From an uncultured Collinsella sp. (GTDB lineage: Bacteria; Actinomycetota; Coriobacteriia; Coriobacteriales; Coriobacteriaceae): a DNA stretch of 34,435 nt. The position numbers and the translations under genes were made by a program. This document shows, one piece after another, positions 15,727 to 24,149 of the stretch. Each line of letters begins with the position of its first letter. The stretch's first letter is position 1. Below the pieces are notes generated by a model. That model made no database searches, was not told the DNA's origin, and saw only the letters and a list, made by a program, of their open reading frames with translations. Location of the stretch: positions 1 to 34,435 of the forward strand of contig CAMQJB010000022.1 in NCBI GenBank assembly GCA_947002045.1, read 5' to 3'.

Positions 15727-16381
15727 CATATACAATCACCGCGCAAATCAAAGTGACGCCACACCAACACCCATACCCAAAAAAGTTGCGCAATTTATTT
15801 CCCATTTCTGTACATAGTTTGTTAACCCAACATAATTCCTTTTTGAATTTCACGTCGTCAGCGTTGTGGCTCGGGCGGTGCGTGTCAACAGCCGCACCTG
15901 CATAAACCTGCGTCAATGTGAACAAGTTTGCAAAATAACCCCCTTAAGCACTGCAAATGAACGATATGTTGCCGCGCGCGGCCTAAATCGGTTTCTAGCC
16001 GCCTTGTGCTAGGATATCTATCGTTACATGGGTTCAACTGCGCTCACGGCTTAACCGGTCGCGAAGCACGGGGCAGATCAGCATCCGGCTGTAACGGCGG
16101 TGCCAGAAAAACCACGAGCTCAAATAGCGTCGTCATGCGTATCGCATCGAATGTATCTGTTCTTGTCTATGTGCAGGCTGTTCTTTCGATTCGTTATTTT
16201 ATGACAAAGCGTAGCAGTCCTACAGCTGTTTGCGCGTGGTCCAGTTTTGTTCCCGCTTGACTGGATCGCGCGCAGCCAGCTGGGGACGCGGTCATTTTTG
16301 CGATACACTTCCGCGTCTCTAGCAACTGCACTTTTACATACCGTTCACGGTGGGGCAGAGCCACGTGCTTGTCTAACTGGG
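15727..16381 (+). other. Long untranslated stretch upstream of the polysaccharide locus
   Basis: No convincing gene. Short open frames here (for example 16006-16260 plus, 15650-15925 minus) lack a ribosome site and have no protein-like character. The 5' part is AT-rich. A CCAGCTGG palindrome lies near 16278. Several GC-rich segments between about 16030 and 16110 could fold. A clear promoter could not be fixed; the TAGGAT at 16010-16015 is a weak -10 candidate. It probably holds the promoter and the start of a long leader RNA for the locus. Confidence 0.45.
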
Positions 16382-16450
16382 CTCAGGGTTTGAATATGGA
16401 GCGCCTTCGCGCACAAGCGCCCTGGCGAAGCCATACCCAAACCCCGTGAG
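16382..16450 (+). promoter_or_regulatory. Large leader hairpin before the NusG paralogue (possible LoaP antitermination element)
   Basis: CTCA (16382-16385) pairs with TGAG (16447-16450). GGGTTTG (16386-16392) pairs with CAAACCC (16438-16444), and TATGG (16395-16399) with CCATA (16431-16435). Inside, CTTCGC (16405-16410) pairs with GCGAAG (16425-16430). The hairpin ends 32 nt before the GTG start. LoaP-type antiterminators are known to need a leader RNA hairpin at their target operons; the match here is by position and not by sequence comparison. Confidence 0.6.
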
Positions 16451-16482
16451 CCGCACGTAAGACAGCAAGGGGGGTGGTGCTC

Positions 16483-17028
16483 GTGTGGTATGTGATCCAG
16501 GTCATTAACGGTCGCGAAGACGTAATGCGCGAGCGCATCGAGCGCATGGTGCCGGTTGGTGCCATGCAGGAGCTCTTTTATCCCCAATTTCAAACCTAGA
16601 TTAAGGTGCACGGCGAATGGGTCAACACGACCAAGCCGCTCTTTCCCGGTTATCTTATCTGCGATACGGCAGATCCCCGTACCGTGCAACAGTACCTGCT
16701 ACGCATGGACGACTTTGCCCGGGTGTTATCCCAGGACGGTCAGTTTGTGCCGCTGGCAAAAGATGAGGTCCAGCTTATTGGCGGCTTTACGCATAGGGGA
16801 GACCGCGTAGTGTCCATGAGCGAGGCTCTAAAAGACGGCGACCAGGTCGTAGTGACGGCAGGCCCGCTGCTGGGCCACGAAGGCCTTATCAAAACCATTA
16901 ACAGACGCAAGAGCACTGCTTATTTGGAGCTTGACCTGTGCGGCCGACGCGTAACCACCCGCGTTGGCCTCGCTGTGCTTTCAGCCGAGCAGCGCACAAT
17001 GCGAAACCCTAAAAAGGCGATCGCCTAA
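16483..17028 (+). pseudogene. loaP: NusG paralogue (LoaP-like antiterminator) interrupted by one TAG codon
   Basis: Reading from GTG 16483 (AAGGGG 8 nt upstream) gives MWYVIQVINGREDVMRERIERM, the start of an NGN domain. It continues ELFYPQFQT, then TAG at 16597-16599 (codon 39), then IKVHGEWVNTTKPLFPGYL in the same frame. The rest of the NGN domain and a C-terminal KOW domain (ALKDGDQVVVTAGPLLGHEG, LELDLCGRRVTTRVGLAVL) are intact to 17028, 181 residues in all. The stop is probably a single-base change from a sense codon such as GAG or CAG. Internal restart at GTG 16606 has no proper ribosome site and would lack half the NGN domain. The normal job would be to keep RNA polymerase going through the long polysaccharide operon. 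A true mutation or a sequencing error are both possible. Confidence 0.85.
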
Positions 17029-17115
17029 GTGCAGGCGACCGTTTAAAGGAACAGGGAGGATCCCCGGGGGCGGGGACGTAGGCAACGGTACAAATAGGGA
17101 AGAGAAGAACTTATT

Positions 17116-18996
17116 TTGAACACTGAATCCAAGAGCGCAAAGCAAAAGGGAAAGTTGAGTGCCTTCGAACCGTACGCGCTGATGGTCTATGACTTTGCTG
17201 CGACCTTTTTCGCGGTGTTTATTGCATCGTGGGGAACGCAGCATTGGGCAACTTTTAGCGGAGCTGCCGGTGCATGTCCAGCAATTGCTGTGCTCGCGGT
17301 TATCAACGTCATCGTTTTTTGGTTTTTCCACATGTATAGCAGCCTGTGGCGCTATGCGAGCATATCTGAGGCTGGACGTATTGTTGCTGCTGTAACGGTA
17401 GGCTCAGTAATTGGCGACGTTATCTTCAACGTGATTTTTGGCAAAGGCATGTCACTTCGCGAGGATGTCATGGCTTGGGCCATTTTGGTCATCATCTGCG
17501 GTGGTGGCCGTTTTGGTATCCGCGCTATGTACGGCAGTCAGCTCTGGCGCTTTAAAAGCAATTCCGATGCGCATCTTCCGCGTACGCTCATCGTAGGAGC
17601 GGGGGAGACCGGCTCTCTTTCCATCAAACGTATGCTCAACGGAGACCCCGATATGGTCGGTGATCCAGTTGCCGTTGTCGACGATGACCCCAACAAGCAA
17701 AACCAGCGTATTCATGACGTTAAGGTCTGCGGTACTTGTGCCGATATTCCTACTATTGCGCACGATTGTGAAGCAGAACAGATTGTCGTGGCAATTCCGA
17801 GTGCCACGCATGAAGAGCGTCAGCGTATCTTTGACCTGTGCATGAAGACAGGTCTTAGGGTCCTCACACTTCCCAATGTCCGCGATATTCCGCAGGATGG
17901 TGTAGGCAGGGTTGCCCTTCGTGAGGTCGAGATCAGTGACTTGCTTTCTCGCGAGGAGAAGTCGCTTGACCTTAACCAGATGGGCTACGTTACTGGTAAG
18001 CGCATTTTGGTCACGGGCGGCGGCGGATCTATTGGCTCAGAGCTTGTACGTCAGCTGCTTCCGGCAAAGCCTGCGCAAATCGTGTTGTTCGACATTTACG
18101 AGAACACTACCTACGAGCTGTATCACGACATCATCAAGACCGCTCATGATCAAGGCACTGATATTCAAGTCTATATCGGCTCCATAACGCATCTCCCAGC
18201 GATTACCAAGGTCTTTGAGAAGTACCATCCTCAAGTTGTTTTCCACGCTGCAGCCCACAAACACGTTCCTCTTATGGAACACAACGCCCGCGAGGCAATC
18301 GAGAATAACGTCTTTGGCACGCTCAATGTCGTACGCCTTGCCAACAAGTACCAGTGCAGCCACTATGTGCAGATTTCTACCGATAAGGCCGTTAATCCTA
18401 CAAATGTAATGGGCGCCACCAAGCGTATGGACGAGATGATCGTTCAGTATTATGCGGCCAACAGCGAGACCATTTTTACGGCTGTTCGCTTTGGCAATGT
18501 TCTGGGTAGTCATGGATCGGTTATCCCGCTGTTTAAGCGTCAGCTTCGCGAGGGCGGCCCTATCACCATTACGCACAAGGACATCACGCGTTACTTCATG
18601 ACCATCCCGGAGGCTAGCAAGCTTGTCATTACTGCCGGCGCTTTGGCGCATGGCGGCGAGATTTTTGTATTGGACATGGGTGAGCCGGTCAAGATCTACG
18701 ACCTTGCCATCAACCTTATTACGCTGAGCGGTCTTAAGCCTGGAAAAGATATCCAGATCAAAGAAGTCGGTCTGCGTCCTGGCGAAAAGATGTACGAGGA
18801 GCTCCTTATGGACAATGAGCAGCTCCTGCCCACTGAGCATTCTGAGATTCGCATTTCCACGGCAGAGGCCGACAAGATGGAAGAGATTAAAGACAAGCTC
18901 GAGAAGCTTCACGACTGCCTCGACAAGGATAACGACACGGTCAAGTCCGTTCTCGCCGAGGTTGTACCTACGTATCATCCGCAGTTTAACGATTAG
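17116..18996 (+). CDS. Membrane UDP-GlcNAc 4,6-dehydratase (PglF/WbpM/CapD-like), 626 aa
   Basis: Nucleotide-sugar dehydratase that makes a UDP-4-keto-6-deoxy-GlcNAc. Four N-terminal membrane segments lie at about residues 20-40, 50-75, 88-110 and 117-135. Next is a CoA-binding-like Rossmann domain (LIVGAGETGSLSIKRM) and a C-terminal extended SDR domain from about residue 295, with VTGGGGSIGSEL and the catalytic region STDKAVNPTNVMGATK (Thr422, Asp423, Lys424, Met432, Lys436). Met in place of the usual SDR Tyr is typical of the long retaining dehydratases. The length is normal. TTG start at 17116 with an AG-rich site upstream. The following aminotransferase should use its 4-keto product. Confidence 0.92.
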   Translation: MNTESKSAKQKGKLSAFEPYALMVYDFAATFFAVFIASWGTQHWATFSGAAGACPAIAVLAVINVIVFWFFHMYSSLWRYASISEAGRIVAAVTVGSVIGDVIFNVIFGKGMSLREDVMAWAILVIICGGGRFGIRAMYGSQLWRFKSNSDAHLPRTLIVGAGETGSLSIKRMLNGDPDMVGDPVAVVDDDPNKQNQRIHDVKVCGTCADIPTIAHDCEAEQIVVAIPSATHEERQRIFDLCMKTGLRVLTLPNVRDIPQDGVGRVALREVEISDLLSREEKSLDLNQMGYVTGKRILVTGGGGSIGSELVRQLLPAKPAQIVLFDIYENTTYELYHDIIKTAHDQGTDIQVYIGSITHLPAITKVFEKYHPQVVFHAAAHKHVPLMEHNAREAIENNVFGTLNVVRLANKYQCSHYVQISTDKAVNPTNVMGATKRMDEMIVQYYAANSETIFTAVRFGNVLGSHGSVIPLFKRQLREGGPITITHKDITRYFMTIPEASKLVITAGALAHGGEIFVLDMGEPVKIYDLAINLITLSGLKPGKDIQIKEVGLRPGEKMYEELLMDNEQLLPTEHSEIRISTAEADKMEEIKDKLEKLHDCLDKDNDTVKSVLAEVVPTYHPQFND

Positions 18997-19011
18997 GGAC
19001 AAGGAGCCAAG

Positions 19012-20265
19012 ATGGACATTAAACCCTTCGAGAATAAAGTTTGGCTTAGCTCGCCGACCATGCACGGCGATGAGCTCAAATACATTACCGAGGCATATGA
19101 GACTAACTGGATGTCGACGGTAGGGGAGAATATCAACGAAGTCGAGCGCCAAATGTCCGAGAAGATTGGTTGCGGCTATGCCGTTGCCCTTTCTTGTGGT
19201 ACTTCAGCGCTGCATCTTGCCATGAAACTCGCTGGCATCAAGCCCGGAGATGAAGTGTTATGCAGTGACATGACGTTTGACGCTACGGTGAACCCAGTTG
19301 TTTATGAAGGCGGTGTTCCCGTTTTTATCGATACCGAGTGTGACACTTGGAATATGGATCCCGTCGCTCTTGAAAAGGCCTTTGAACTGCATCCGACTGC
19401 AAAGGTCGTTGTGGCGGCGCATCTTTACGGAACGCCTGGCAAAGTCGATGAGCTTCGTTCAATTTGTGATGCGCACGGGGCTGTCCTTGTTGAGGATGCT
19501 GCTGAGTCACTTGGCGCTACGTATAAGGGTCGTCAGACTGGTACGTTTGGTAACATCAGCGCCATTAGCTTTAACGGCAATAAGATAATTACCGGTTCCG
19601 CTGGCGGCATGCTTTTGACGGACAGCAAAGAGGCAGCCGATAAAGCGCGCAAATGGTCGACCCAGTCGCGCGAAGCTGCTCCGTGGTACCAGCACGAGGA
19701 GCTGGGTTACAACTATCGCATGAGCAATGTGATTGCCGGTGTCGTGCGTGGCCAGATTCCGTATCTGGAGGAGCATATTGCCCAAAAGAAGGCTATTTAT
19801 AAGCGTTATAAAGAGGGCTTCAAGGGTCTGCCGGTTTGCATGAACCCCTACGACCCTAACGTTTGTGAGCCGAACTTCTGGCTTTCTTGTATGCTGATTG
19901 AGCCCGATGCGATGTGCAAGCAGGTTCGTGGCGAAAGTGAGGCGCTTTACGTAAGCGAACCTGGAAAGAGCTGCCCCACCGAGATTCTTGAGGCTATTGC
20001 CGCCATCAATGCCGAGGGCCGTCCCATTTGGAAGCCCATGCATATGCAGCCTATTTATCGCATGAATGCTTTCGTAACGCGCGAGGGCAATGGTCGAGCT
20101 AAGACCAATGCGTATATTTCCGGCGGTGCAACGGGCGCAGATGGCTTGCCTTTGGATGTGGGCGCTGACATCTTCCATCGTGGTCTCTGCCTGCCCTCCG
20201 ACAACAAGATGACTCCCGAGCAGCAGGACGTAATCATCGAAGTTATTAGGCGTTGTTTTGAGTAG
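19012..20265 (+). CDS. PLP-dependent sugar aminotransferase (DegT/DnrJ/EryC1/StrS; PglE-like)
   Basis: Transfers an amino group to a keto-sugar nucleotide, probably the UDP-4-keto-6-deoxy-GlcNAc from the preceding gene. It shows the N-terminal CGTSALHLAMKLAGIKPGDEV, the cofactor-binding VLVEDAAESLGATYKGRQ and the PLP lysine Lys191 in SFNGNKIITGSAGG. The protein has 417 residues, normal for the family. The AAGGAG site is 6 nt before the ATG, 15 nt after the dehydratase stop. Its end overlaps the phosphoglycosyl transferase by 8 nt, so the product is probably handed on to a bacillosamine-type pathway. Confidence 0.92.
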   Translation: MDIKPFENKVWLSSPTMHGDELKYITEAYETNWMSTVGENINEVERQMSEKIGCGYAVALSCGTSALHLAMKLAGIKPGDEVLCSDMTFDATVNPVVYEGGVPVFIDTECDTWNMDPVALEKAFELHPTAKVVVAAHLYGTPGKVDELRSICDAHGAVLVEDAAESLGATYKGRQTGTFGNISAISFNGNKIITGSAGGMLLTDSKEAADKARKWSTQSREAAPWYQHEELGYNYRMSNVIAGVVRGQIPYLEEHIAQKKAIYKRYKEGFKGLPVCMNPYDPNVCEPNFWLSCMLIEPDAMCKQVRGESEALYVSEPGKSCPTEILEAIAAINAEGRPIWKPMHMQPIYRMNAFVTREGNGRAKTNAYISGGATGADGLPLDVGADIFHRGLCLPSDNKMTPEQQDVIIEVIRRCFE

Positions 20266-20923
20266 GCTTGGTAACGAGACGTTCTATCAGCGATATGGCA
20301 AACGAGTCATTGACCTGTGCCTGTCTCTTGTCCTGCTCATTCTCTTCTGGTGGGTACTGGCGATCGTGGCAATTCTGGTGCGCGTAAAATTGGGCAGCCC
20401 TGTGCTGTTCCGCCAGCCGCGTCCCGGCCGCGACGAGAAAGTGTTCAACCTATATAAGTTTCGCACGATGACCGACGAGCGCGACGCCGACGGAAACCTG
20501 CTGCCCGACGAGCGGCGCCTGACGAAGTTCGGCCGCGCCCTGCGCTCCACGAGCCTGGACGAACTGCCCGAGGTGTTCAACATCGTCAGGGGTGACATGG
20601 CGATCATCGGGCCAAGGCCGCTTCTAGTCGAGTACCTGCCCTACTACAACGACCGCGAGAGACTCCGTCATTGCGTGCGGCCCGGTCTCACCGGGCTCGC
20701 GCAGGTCAACGGGCGCAACTCCCTCAAGTGGGGCGAGCGTTTCGAGCTCGACGCTGAGTATGTGGAGAGCATCAACCTCGCCAATGACGTTCACATCTTC
20801 CTGAGGACGATCGGCAAGGCGCTGAGCCGCAGCGACGTCTCGGACAACACAGCCGCAACTGAAGGCAACTTCGCGGAAATCAGGTCCCGCGAGATCACAA
20901 GGGGGAAAGCAGCTGATGAGTAA
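20258..20923 (+). CDS. Phosphoglycosyl transferase (PglC-like bacterial sugar transferase)
   Basis: Initiating enzyme that moves a sugar-1-phosphate from a UDP-sugar to undecaprenyl phosphate at the membrane. It has one re-entrant/membrane helix at about residues 19-42 and the short monotopic form (221 aa), without the long N-terminal region of WcaJ/WbaP types. The FRQPRPGRDEKVFNLYKFRTM motif is split across residues 51-71. The catalytic Asp101-Glu102 dyad is in SLDELPEVFNIV, followed by GDMAIIGPRPLL and RPGLTGLAQVNGRN. TTG start overlaps the aminotransferase by 8 nt. Codon and base composition change near its 5' end to a more GC-rich style. The likely donor is the UDP-4-amino-6-deoxy sugar made upstream. 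Confidence 0.93.
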   Translation: MSRLGNETFYQRYGKRVIDLCLSLVLLILFWWVLAIVAILVRVKLGSPVLFRQPRPGRDEKVFNLYKFRTMTDERDADGNLLPDERRLTKFGRALRSTSLDELPEVFNIVRGDMAIIGPRPLLVEYLPYYNDRERLRHCVRPGLTGLAQVNGRNSLKWGERFELDAEYVESINLANDVHIFLRTIGKALSRSDVSDNTAATEGNFAEIRSREITRGKAADE

Positions 20924-21890
20924 CGGAACCAACATCCTCATCCTGAGCGCGGGAACGCGCGACAAGGTCGTGCAGTACTTCAAGCGCTCGCTCGCGGGCC
21001 GAGGCAGGGTACTCGCTACCGACATGAGCGAGTACGCGCCCGCCATCTACGAGGCCGACGAGCACTTCATCGTACCGCGTATGACCGACGAGGGATACCT
21101 CGACGTCATACTCGAGATCTGCAGAGACTACGACGTCAAAGGTGTTCTCTCCCTCATCGACCCCGAGCTCTCCCTGCTCGCGAAGAACGCAGGCCGTTTC
21201 GAGGCCGTGGGGACCACGGTCATCGGATCCTCCTACGACCTCTGTGAGCTCGCGCTCGACAAGTTCGAGATGTTCAAGTGGCTCTCCTCCCACGGCTACC
21301 GCTGCGCACGCTCCTGGATGGATCGCGGCGAGTTCCACCGAGCCCACGACTGTGGCGAGGTCGGGTTCCCCGTGTTCGTGAAGCCCGCTAGGGGCAGCGC
21401 GAGTCTCGCCATCTCCAAGGTCTCGGACGCCGACTACCTCGACCTTATGCTCGCCCAGGGCGACGGGCTTATGATTCAGGAGTTCCTGGACGGCCAGGAG
21501 ATCGGCGCCGACGTCTATGTGGACATGGTTAGCGGTGAGGTCGTCTCCATCTTCACCAAGAAGAAGCTGAAGATGCGCGCCGGCGAGACCGACAAGGCCG
21601 TCTCCTTCAAGGACCCCGTGCTCTTCGAGCTGATCGAGAGGTTCGTGAGGGAGACAGGCTTCAAGGGCCAGGTCGACATCGACGTATTCAATATCGGCGG
21701 CGAGTACTACATCTCTGAGGTGAATCCGCGCTTCGGCGGAGGCTACCCGCACGCCTACGAGTCCGGGTGCGACCACATCGAGCTTATCGTCAACAACCTC
21801 GACGGGGTGGCCAACAAGCCGCGCATAGGGGAGTATGACGAGGGGATCGTGATGATGAAGTACAACGAAATTATGACGCTGAGGGGATAG
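20916..21890 (+). CDS. ATP-grasp ligase (carbamoyl-phosphate-synthase-large-subunit-like)
   Basis: An ATP-grasp carboxylate-amine/thiol ligase of 324 residues. The N-terminal pre-ATP-grasp fold starts NILILSAGTRDKVVQYF. The ATP-binding region includes FPVFVKPARGSASLAI and MIQEFLDGQEIGADVYVDM. The metal-binding end is VDIDVFNIGGEYYISEVN followed by PRFGGGYPHAYE. It starts 8 nt inside the preceding gene, with an AAGGGGG site before the ATG. Enzymes of this class join a carboxylate to an amine. Sitting between the phosphoglycosyl transferase and a glycosyltransferase, it may acylate the 4-amino group of the sugar, since no acetyltransferase is present. Its substrate is not known from the sequence. 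Confidence 0.87.
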   Translation: MSNGTNILILSAGTRDKVVQYFKRSLAGRGRVLATDMSEYAPAIYEADEHFIVPRMTDEGYLDVILEICRDYDVKGVLSLIDPELSLLAKNAGRFEAVGTTVIGSSYDLCELALDKFEMFKWLSSHGYRCARSWMDRGEFHRAHDCGEVGFPVFVKPARGSASLAISKVSDADYLDLMLAQGDGLMIQEFLDGQEIGADVYVDMVSGEVVSIFTKKKLKMRAGETDKAVSFKDPVLFELIERFVRETGFKGQVDIDVFNIGGEYYISEVNPRFGGGYPHAYESGCDHIELIVNNLDGVANKPRIGEYDEGIVMMKYNEIMTLRG

Positions 21891-21894
21891 CGGC

Positions 21895-23097
21895 ATGCGG
21901 GTCCTCTTTCTGAGCCAGAGCCCCATGGAGTCTGGGGACACCGGCATATACACCGATCTCCTTAGGACGTTCGCCGAGCACGGTCACTCCGTTTACGCTC
22001 TCTCGCCGAGAGAGAGGCGTACGGGCCTGCCCTCCGAGCTCGCACACGAGGACGGGATCAATATCATCCGCGTCGCGGTCGGCAACATCACCAAGACCAA
22101 CCTGATAGAGAAGGGCGTCTCGACGCTCTCCATCGGAGTTAGGTACCTCGACGCCCTAAAGCGTTTCGCCCCGGGCGTCGATTTCGACCTAGTGCTCTAC
22201 GCAACGCCCCCCACCACTATCTCGGGTGTCGTGGAAAAGGTTAAGCGCGCGACGGGCGCCAGGGCCTATCTCCTTCTCAAGGACATCTTCCCGCAGAACG
22301 CGATCGACCTCGGAATGCTTAGCAGGAGCGGTCCAAAGGCGCCGATATACGCTTTCTTCAAACGCAGCGAGAGAAAGACCTATCAAGCCGCGGACTGGAT
22401 TGGCTGTATGTCCCCGGCCAACAGGGACTATCTGCTCGAGCACGAGCCTTGGCTCGACCCGTCGCGGGTCGAGGTCAACCCCAACGCAATTATCCCGCGC
22501 GACCTCGCCGGGGAGGACCCTGAGACCTTCCGCTCCAAGTACGGCCTGCCCTCCGACGAGAGAATCTTCGTCTATGGCGGCAACCTCGGAAAGCCCCAGG
22601 CGATCGATTTCTTCATCGAAGTGCTCCGCGAGAACGAGAAGGACCCCGCGGGGTTCTTTCTGATCGCAGGCAGCGGAACTGAGCGCCTCCTGCTCGAGGC
22701 CTACTTCGAGCAGGAGGCGCCCGCCCATGCGAAGCTCCTGGGGTCGCTCGGACGCTCCGAGTACGACACGATGTTGTGCGCTTGCGACGTCGGTCTCGTC
22801 GTTCTTGACCACAGGTTCACTATCCCCAACTTCCCCTCCAGGGTGCTCTCATACATGCAGGCGGGGCTGCCAGTTGTGACCGCGACCGACGAGGTATGCG
22901 ACATGGGCAGGATCGCCGAGGCCAATGGTTTCGGCGTTGCCGGGTCGAGCGCCTCGGCGGAGAGTTTCTTGGAGAAGTGCCGCGCCCTCACCGATGAGCA
23001 AATTAACGATATGGGCAAGAGGTCACGCCTCTACCTAGAGGAAAACTACACGTCCAAGACAAGCTACGAGCTGATAATGGAGCACTTCAATGGATAA
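21895..23097 (+). CDS. Glycosyltransferase family 4 (WbuB-like)
   Basis: A GT-B glycosyltransferase of 400 residues that adds a sugar to the lipid-linked repeat unit at the inner membrane face. It starts MRVLFLSQSPMESGDTGIY. The C-terminal donor domain has FVYGGNLGKPQAIDF and VGLVVLDHRFTIPNFPSRVL, plus a Glu-rich end. The hydrophobic/Arg-rich middle, YAFFKRSERKTYQAADWIGCMS, resembles WbuB/WcaI enzymes. These often travel with FucNAc genes, as it does here (capE follows with an 8-nt overlap). ATG start, AGGGG site, 4 nt after the ATP-grasp stop. The donor may be UDP-L-FucNAc; that is inference from context. Confidence 0.9.
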   Translation: MRVLFLSQSPMESGDTGIYTDLLRTFAEHGHSVYALSPRERRTGLPSELAHEDGINIIRVAVGNITKTNLIEKGVSTLSIGVRYLDALKRFAPGVDFDLVLYATPPTTISGVVEKVKRATGARAYLLLKDIFPQNAIDLGMLSRSGPKAPIYAFFKRSERKTYQAADWIGCMSPANRDYLLEHEPWLDPSRVEVNPNAIIPRDLAGEDPETFRSKYGLPSDERIFVYGGNLGKPQAIDFFIEVLRENEKDPAGFFLIAGSGTERLLLEAYFEQEAPAHAKLLGSLGRSEYDTMLCACDVGLVVLDHRFTIPNFPSRVLSYMQAGLPVVTATDEVCDMGRIAEANGFGVAGSSASAESFLEKCRALTDEQINDMGKRSRLYLEENYTSKTSYELIMEHFNG

Positions 23098-24148
23098 CTC
23101 TACTGTTTTCAAAGACAAGACCCTGATGATCACAGGTGGCACCGGCTCGTTCGGCAACACCGTGCTCAAGCACTTCATGAACACCGACCTGGCAGAGATC
23201 CGCATCTTCTCTCGCGACGAGAAGAAGCAGGACGACATGCGCCACCGCCTGCAGGAGAAGTCCCCGGAACTCGCCTCCAAGGTGCGCTTCTTCATCGGCG
23301 ACGTCCGCAACGCCCAGAGCGTGCGCGACGCCATGCACGGGGTTGACTACATCTTCCATGCCGCCGCCTTGAAGCAGGTGCCCTCCTGCGAGTTCTTCCC
23401 CATGGAGGCCGTGCGCACCAACGTCATCGGCACGGACAACGTGCTGCATGCCGCCATCGAGGAGGGCGTGGACCGCGTCGTGTGCCTGTCCACCGACAAG
23501 GCGGCCTACCCCATCAACGCCATGGGCAAGTCCAAGGCCATGATGGAGTCCATCATCTACGCCAACGCCCGCAACGGCGCCGGCCGCACCACCATCTGCT
23601 GCACCCGCTACGGCAACGTCATGTGCTCGCGCGGCTCTGTCATCCCGCTGTTCATCGACCGCATCCGAAAAGGGGAGCCGCTCACGGTCACCGACCCCAA
23701 CATGACCCGCTTCCTCATGAACTTGGACGAGGCCGTGGACCTGGTGCAGTTCGCCTTCGAGCACGCCAACCCCGGCGACCTGTTCATCCAGAAGGCGCCC
23801 GCCTCCACCATCGGCGACCTCGCCGAGGCCGTGCAGGAGGTCTTCGGCCGCGTGGGCACCCAGGTCATCGGCACCCGCCACGGCGAGAAGCTCTTCGAGA
23901 CCCTCATGACCCGCGAGGAACGACTGCGCGCCGAGGACATGGGCGGCTACTACCGCGTGGCCTGCGACTCGCGCGACCTCAACTACGACAAGTTCGTCGT
24001 CGACGGCGAGGTGGAGACCCAGGCAGACGAGTCCTACACCTCCCACAACACCGAGAGGCTTGACGTGGAGGGCACCATCGCAAAGATCAAGACCGCCGAG
24101 TACGTGCAGCTGGCCCTGGAGGGCCGCGAGCACGAGGCGGTGCAGTAG
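23090..24148 (+). CDS. capE: UDP-GlcNAc 4,6-dehydratase/epimerase (CapE/FnlA)
   Basis: First enzyme of UDP-N-acetyl-L-fucosamine synthesis, making a 6-deoxy-4-keto sugar nucleotide with epimerisation. This short (352 aa) soluble SDR lacks the membrane segments of the 626-aa dehydratase upstream. It shows MITGGTGSFGNTVL for NAD(P) binding, HAAALKQVPSCEFFP, the catalytic region STDKAAYPINAMGKSKAMME and GEKLFETLMTREE. The length fits the CapE family (about 345). It overlaps the previous gene by 8 nt. It is followed directly by capF, and capG lies 5 kb downstream, so the set CapE-CapF-CapG is complete but split. Confidence 0.93.
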   Translation: MDNSTVFKDKTLMITGGTGSFGNTVLKHFMNTDLAEIRIFSRDEKKQDDMRHRLQEKSPELASKVRFFIGDVRNAQSVRDAMHGVDYIFHAAALKQVPSCEFFPMEAVRTNVIGTDNVLHAAIEEGVDRVVCLSTDKAAYPINAMGKSKAMMESIIYANARNGAGRTTICCTRYGNVMCSRGSVIPLFIDRIRKGEPLTVTDPNMTRFLMNLDEAVDLVQFAFEHANPGDLFIQKAPASTIGDLAEAVQEVFGRVGTQVIGTRHGEKLFETLMTREERLRAEDMGGYYRVACDSRDLNYDKFVVDGEVETQADESYTSHNTERLDVEGTIAKIKTAEYVQLALEGREHEAVQ

Positions 24149-24149
24149 G

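Noticed and set aside
16030..16110. A leader segment containing CGCGAAGCACGGGG that loosely recalls a c-di-GMP (GEMM) riboswitch
   Set aside because: The conserved GACGCAAAGC core and the partner helices do not match when aligned by eye.
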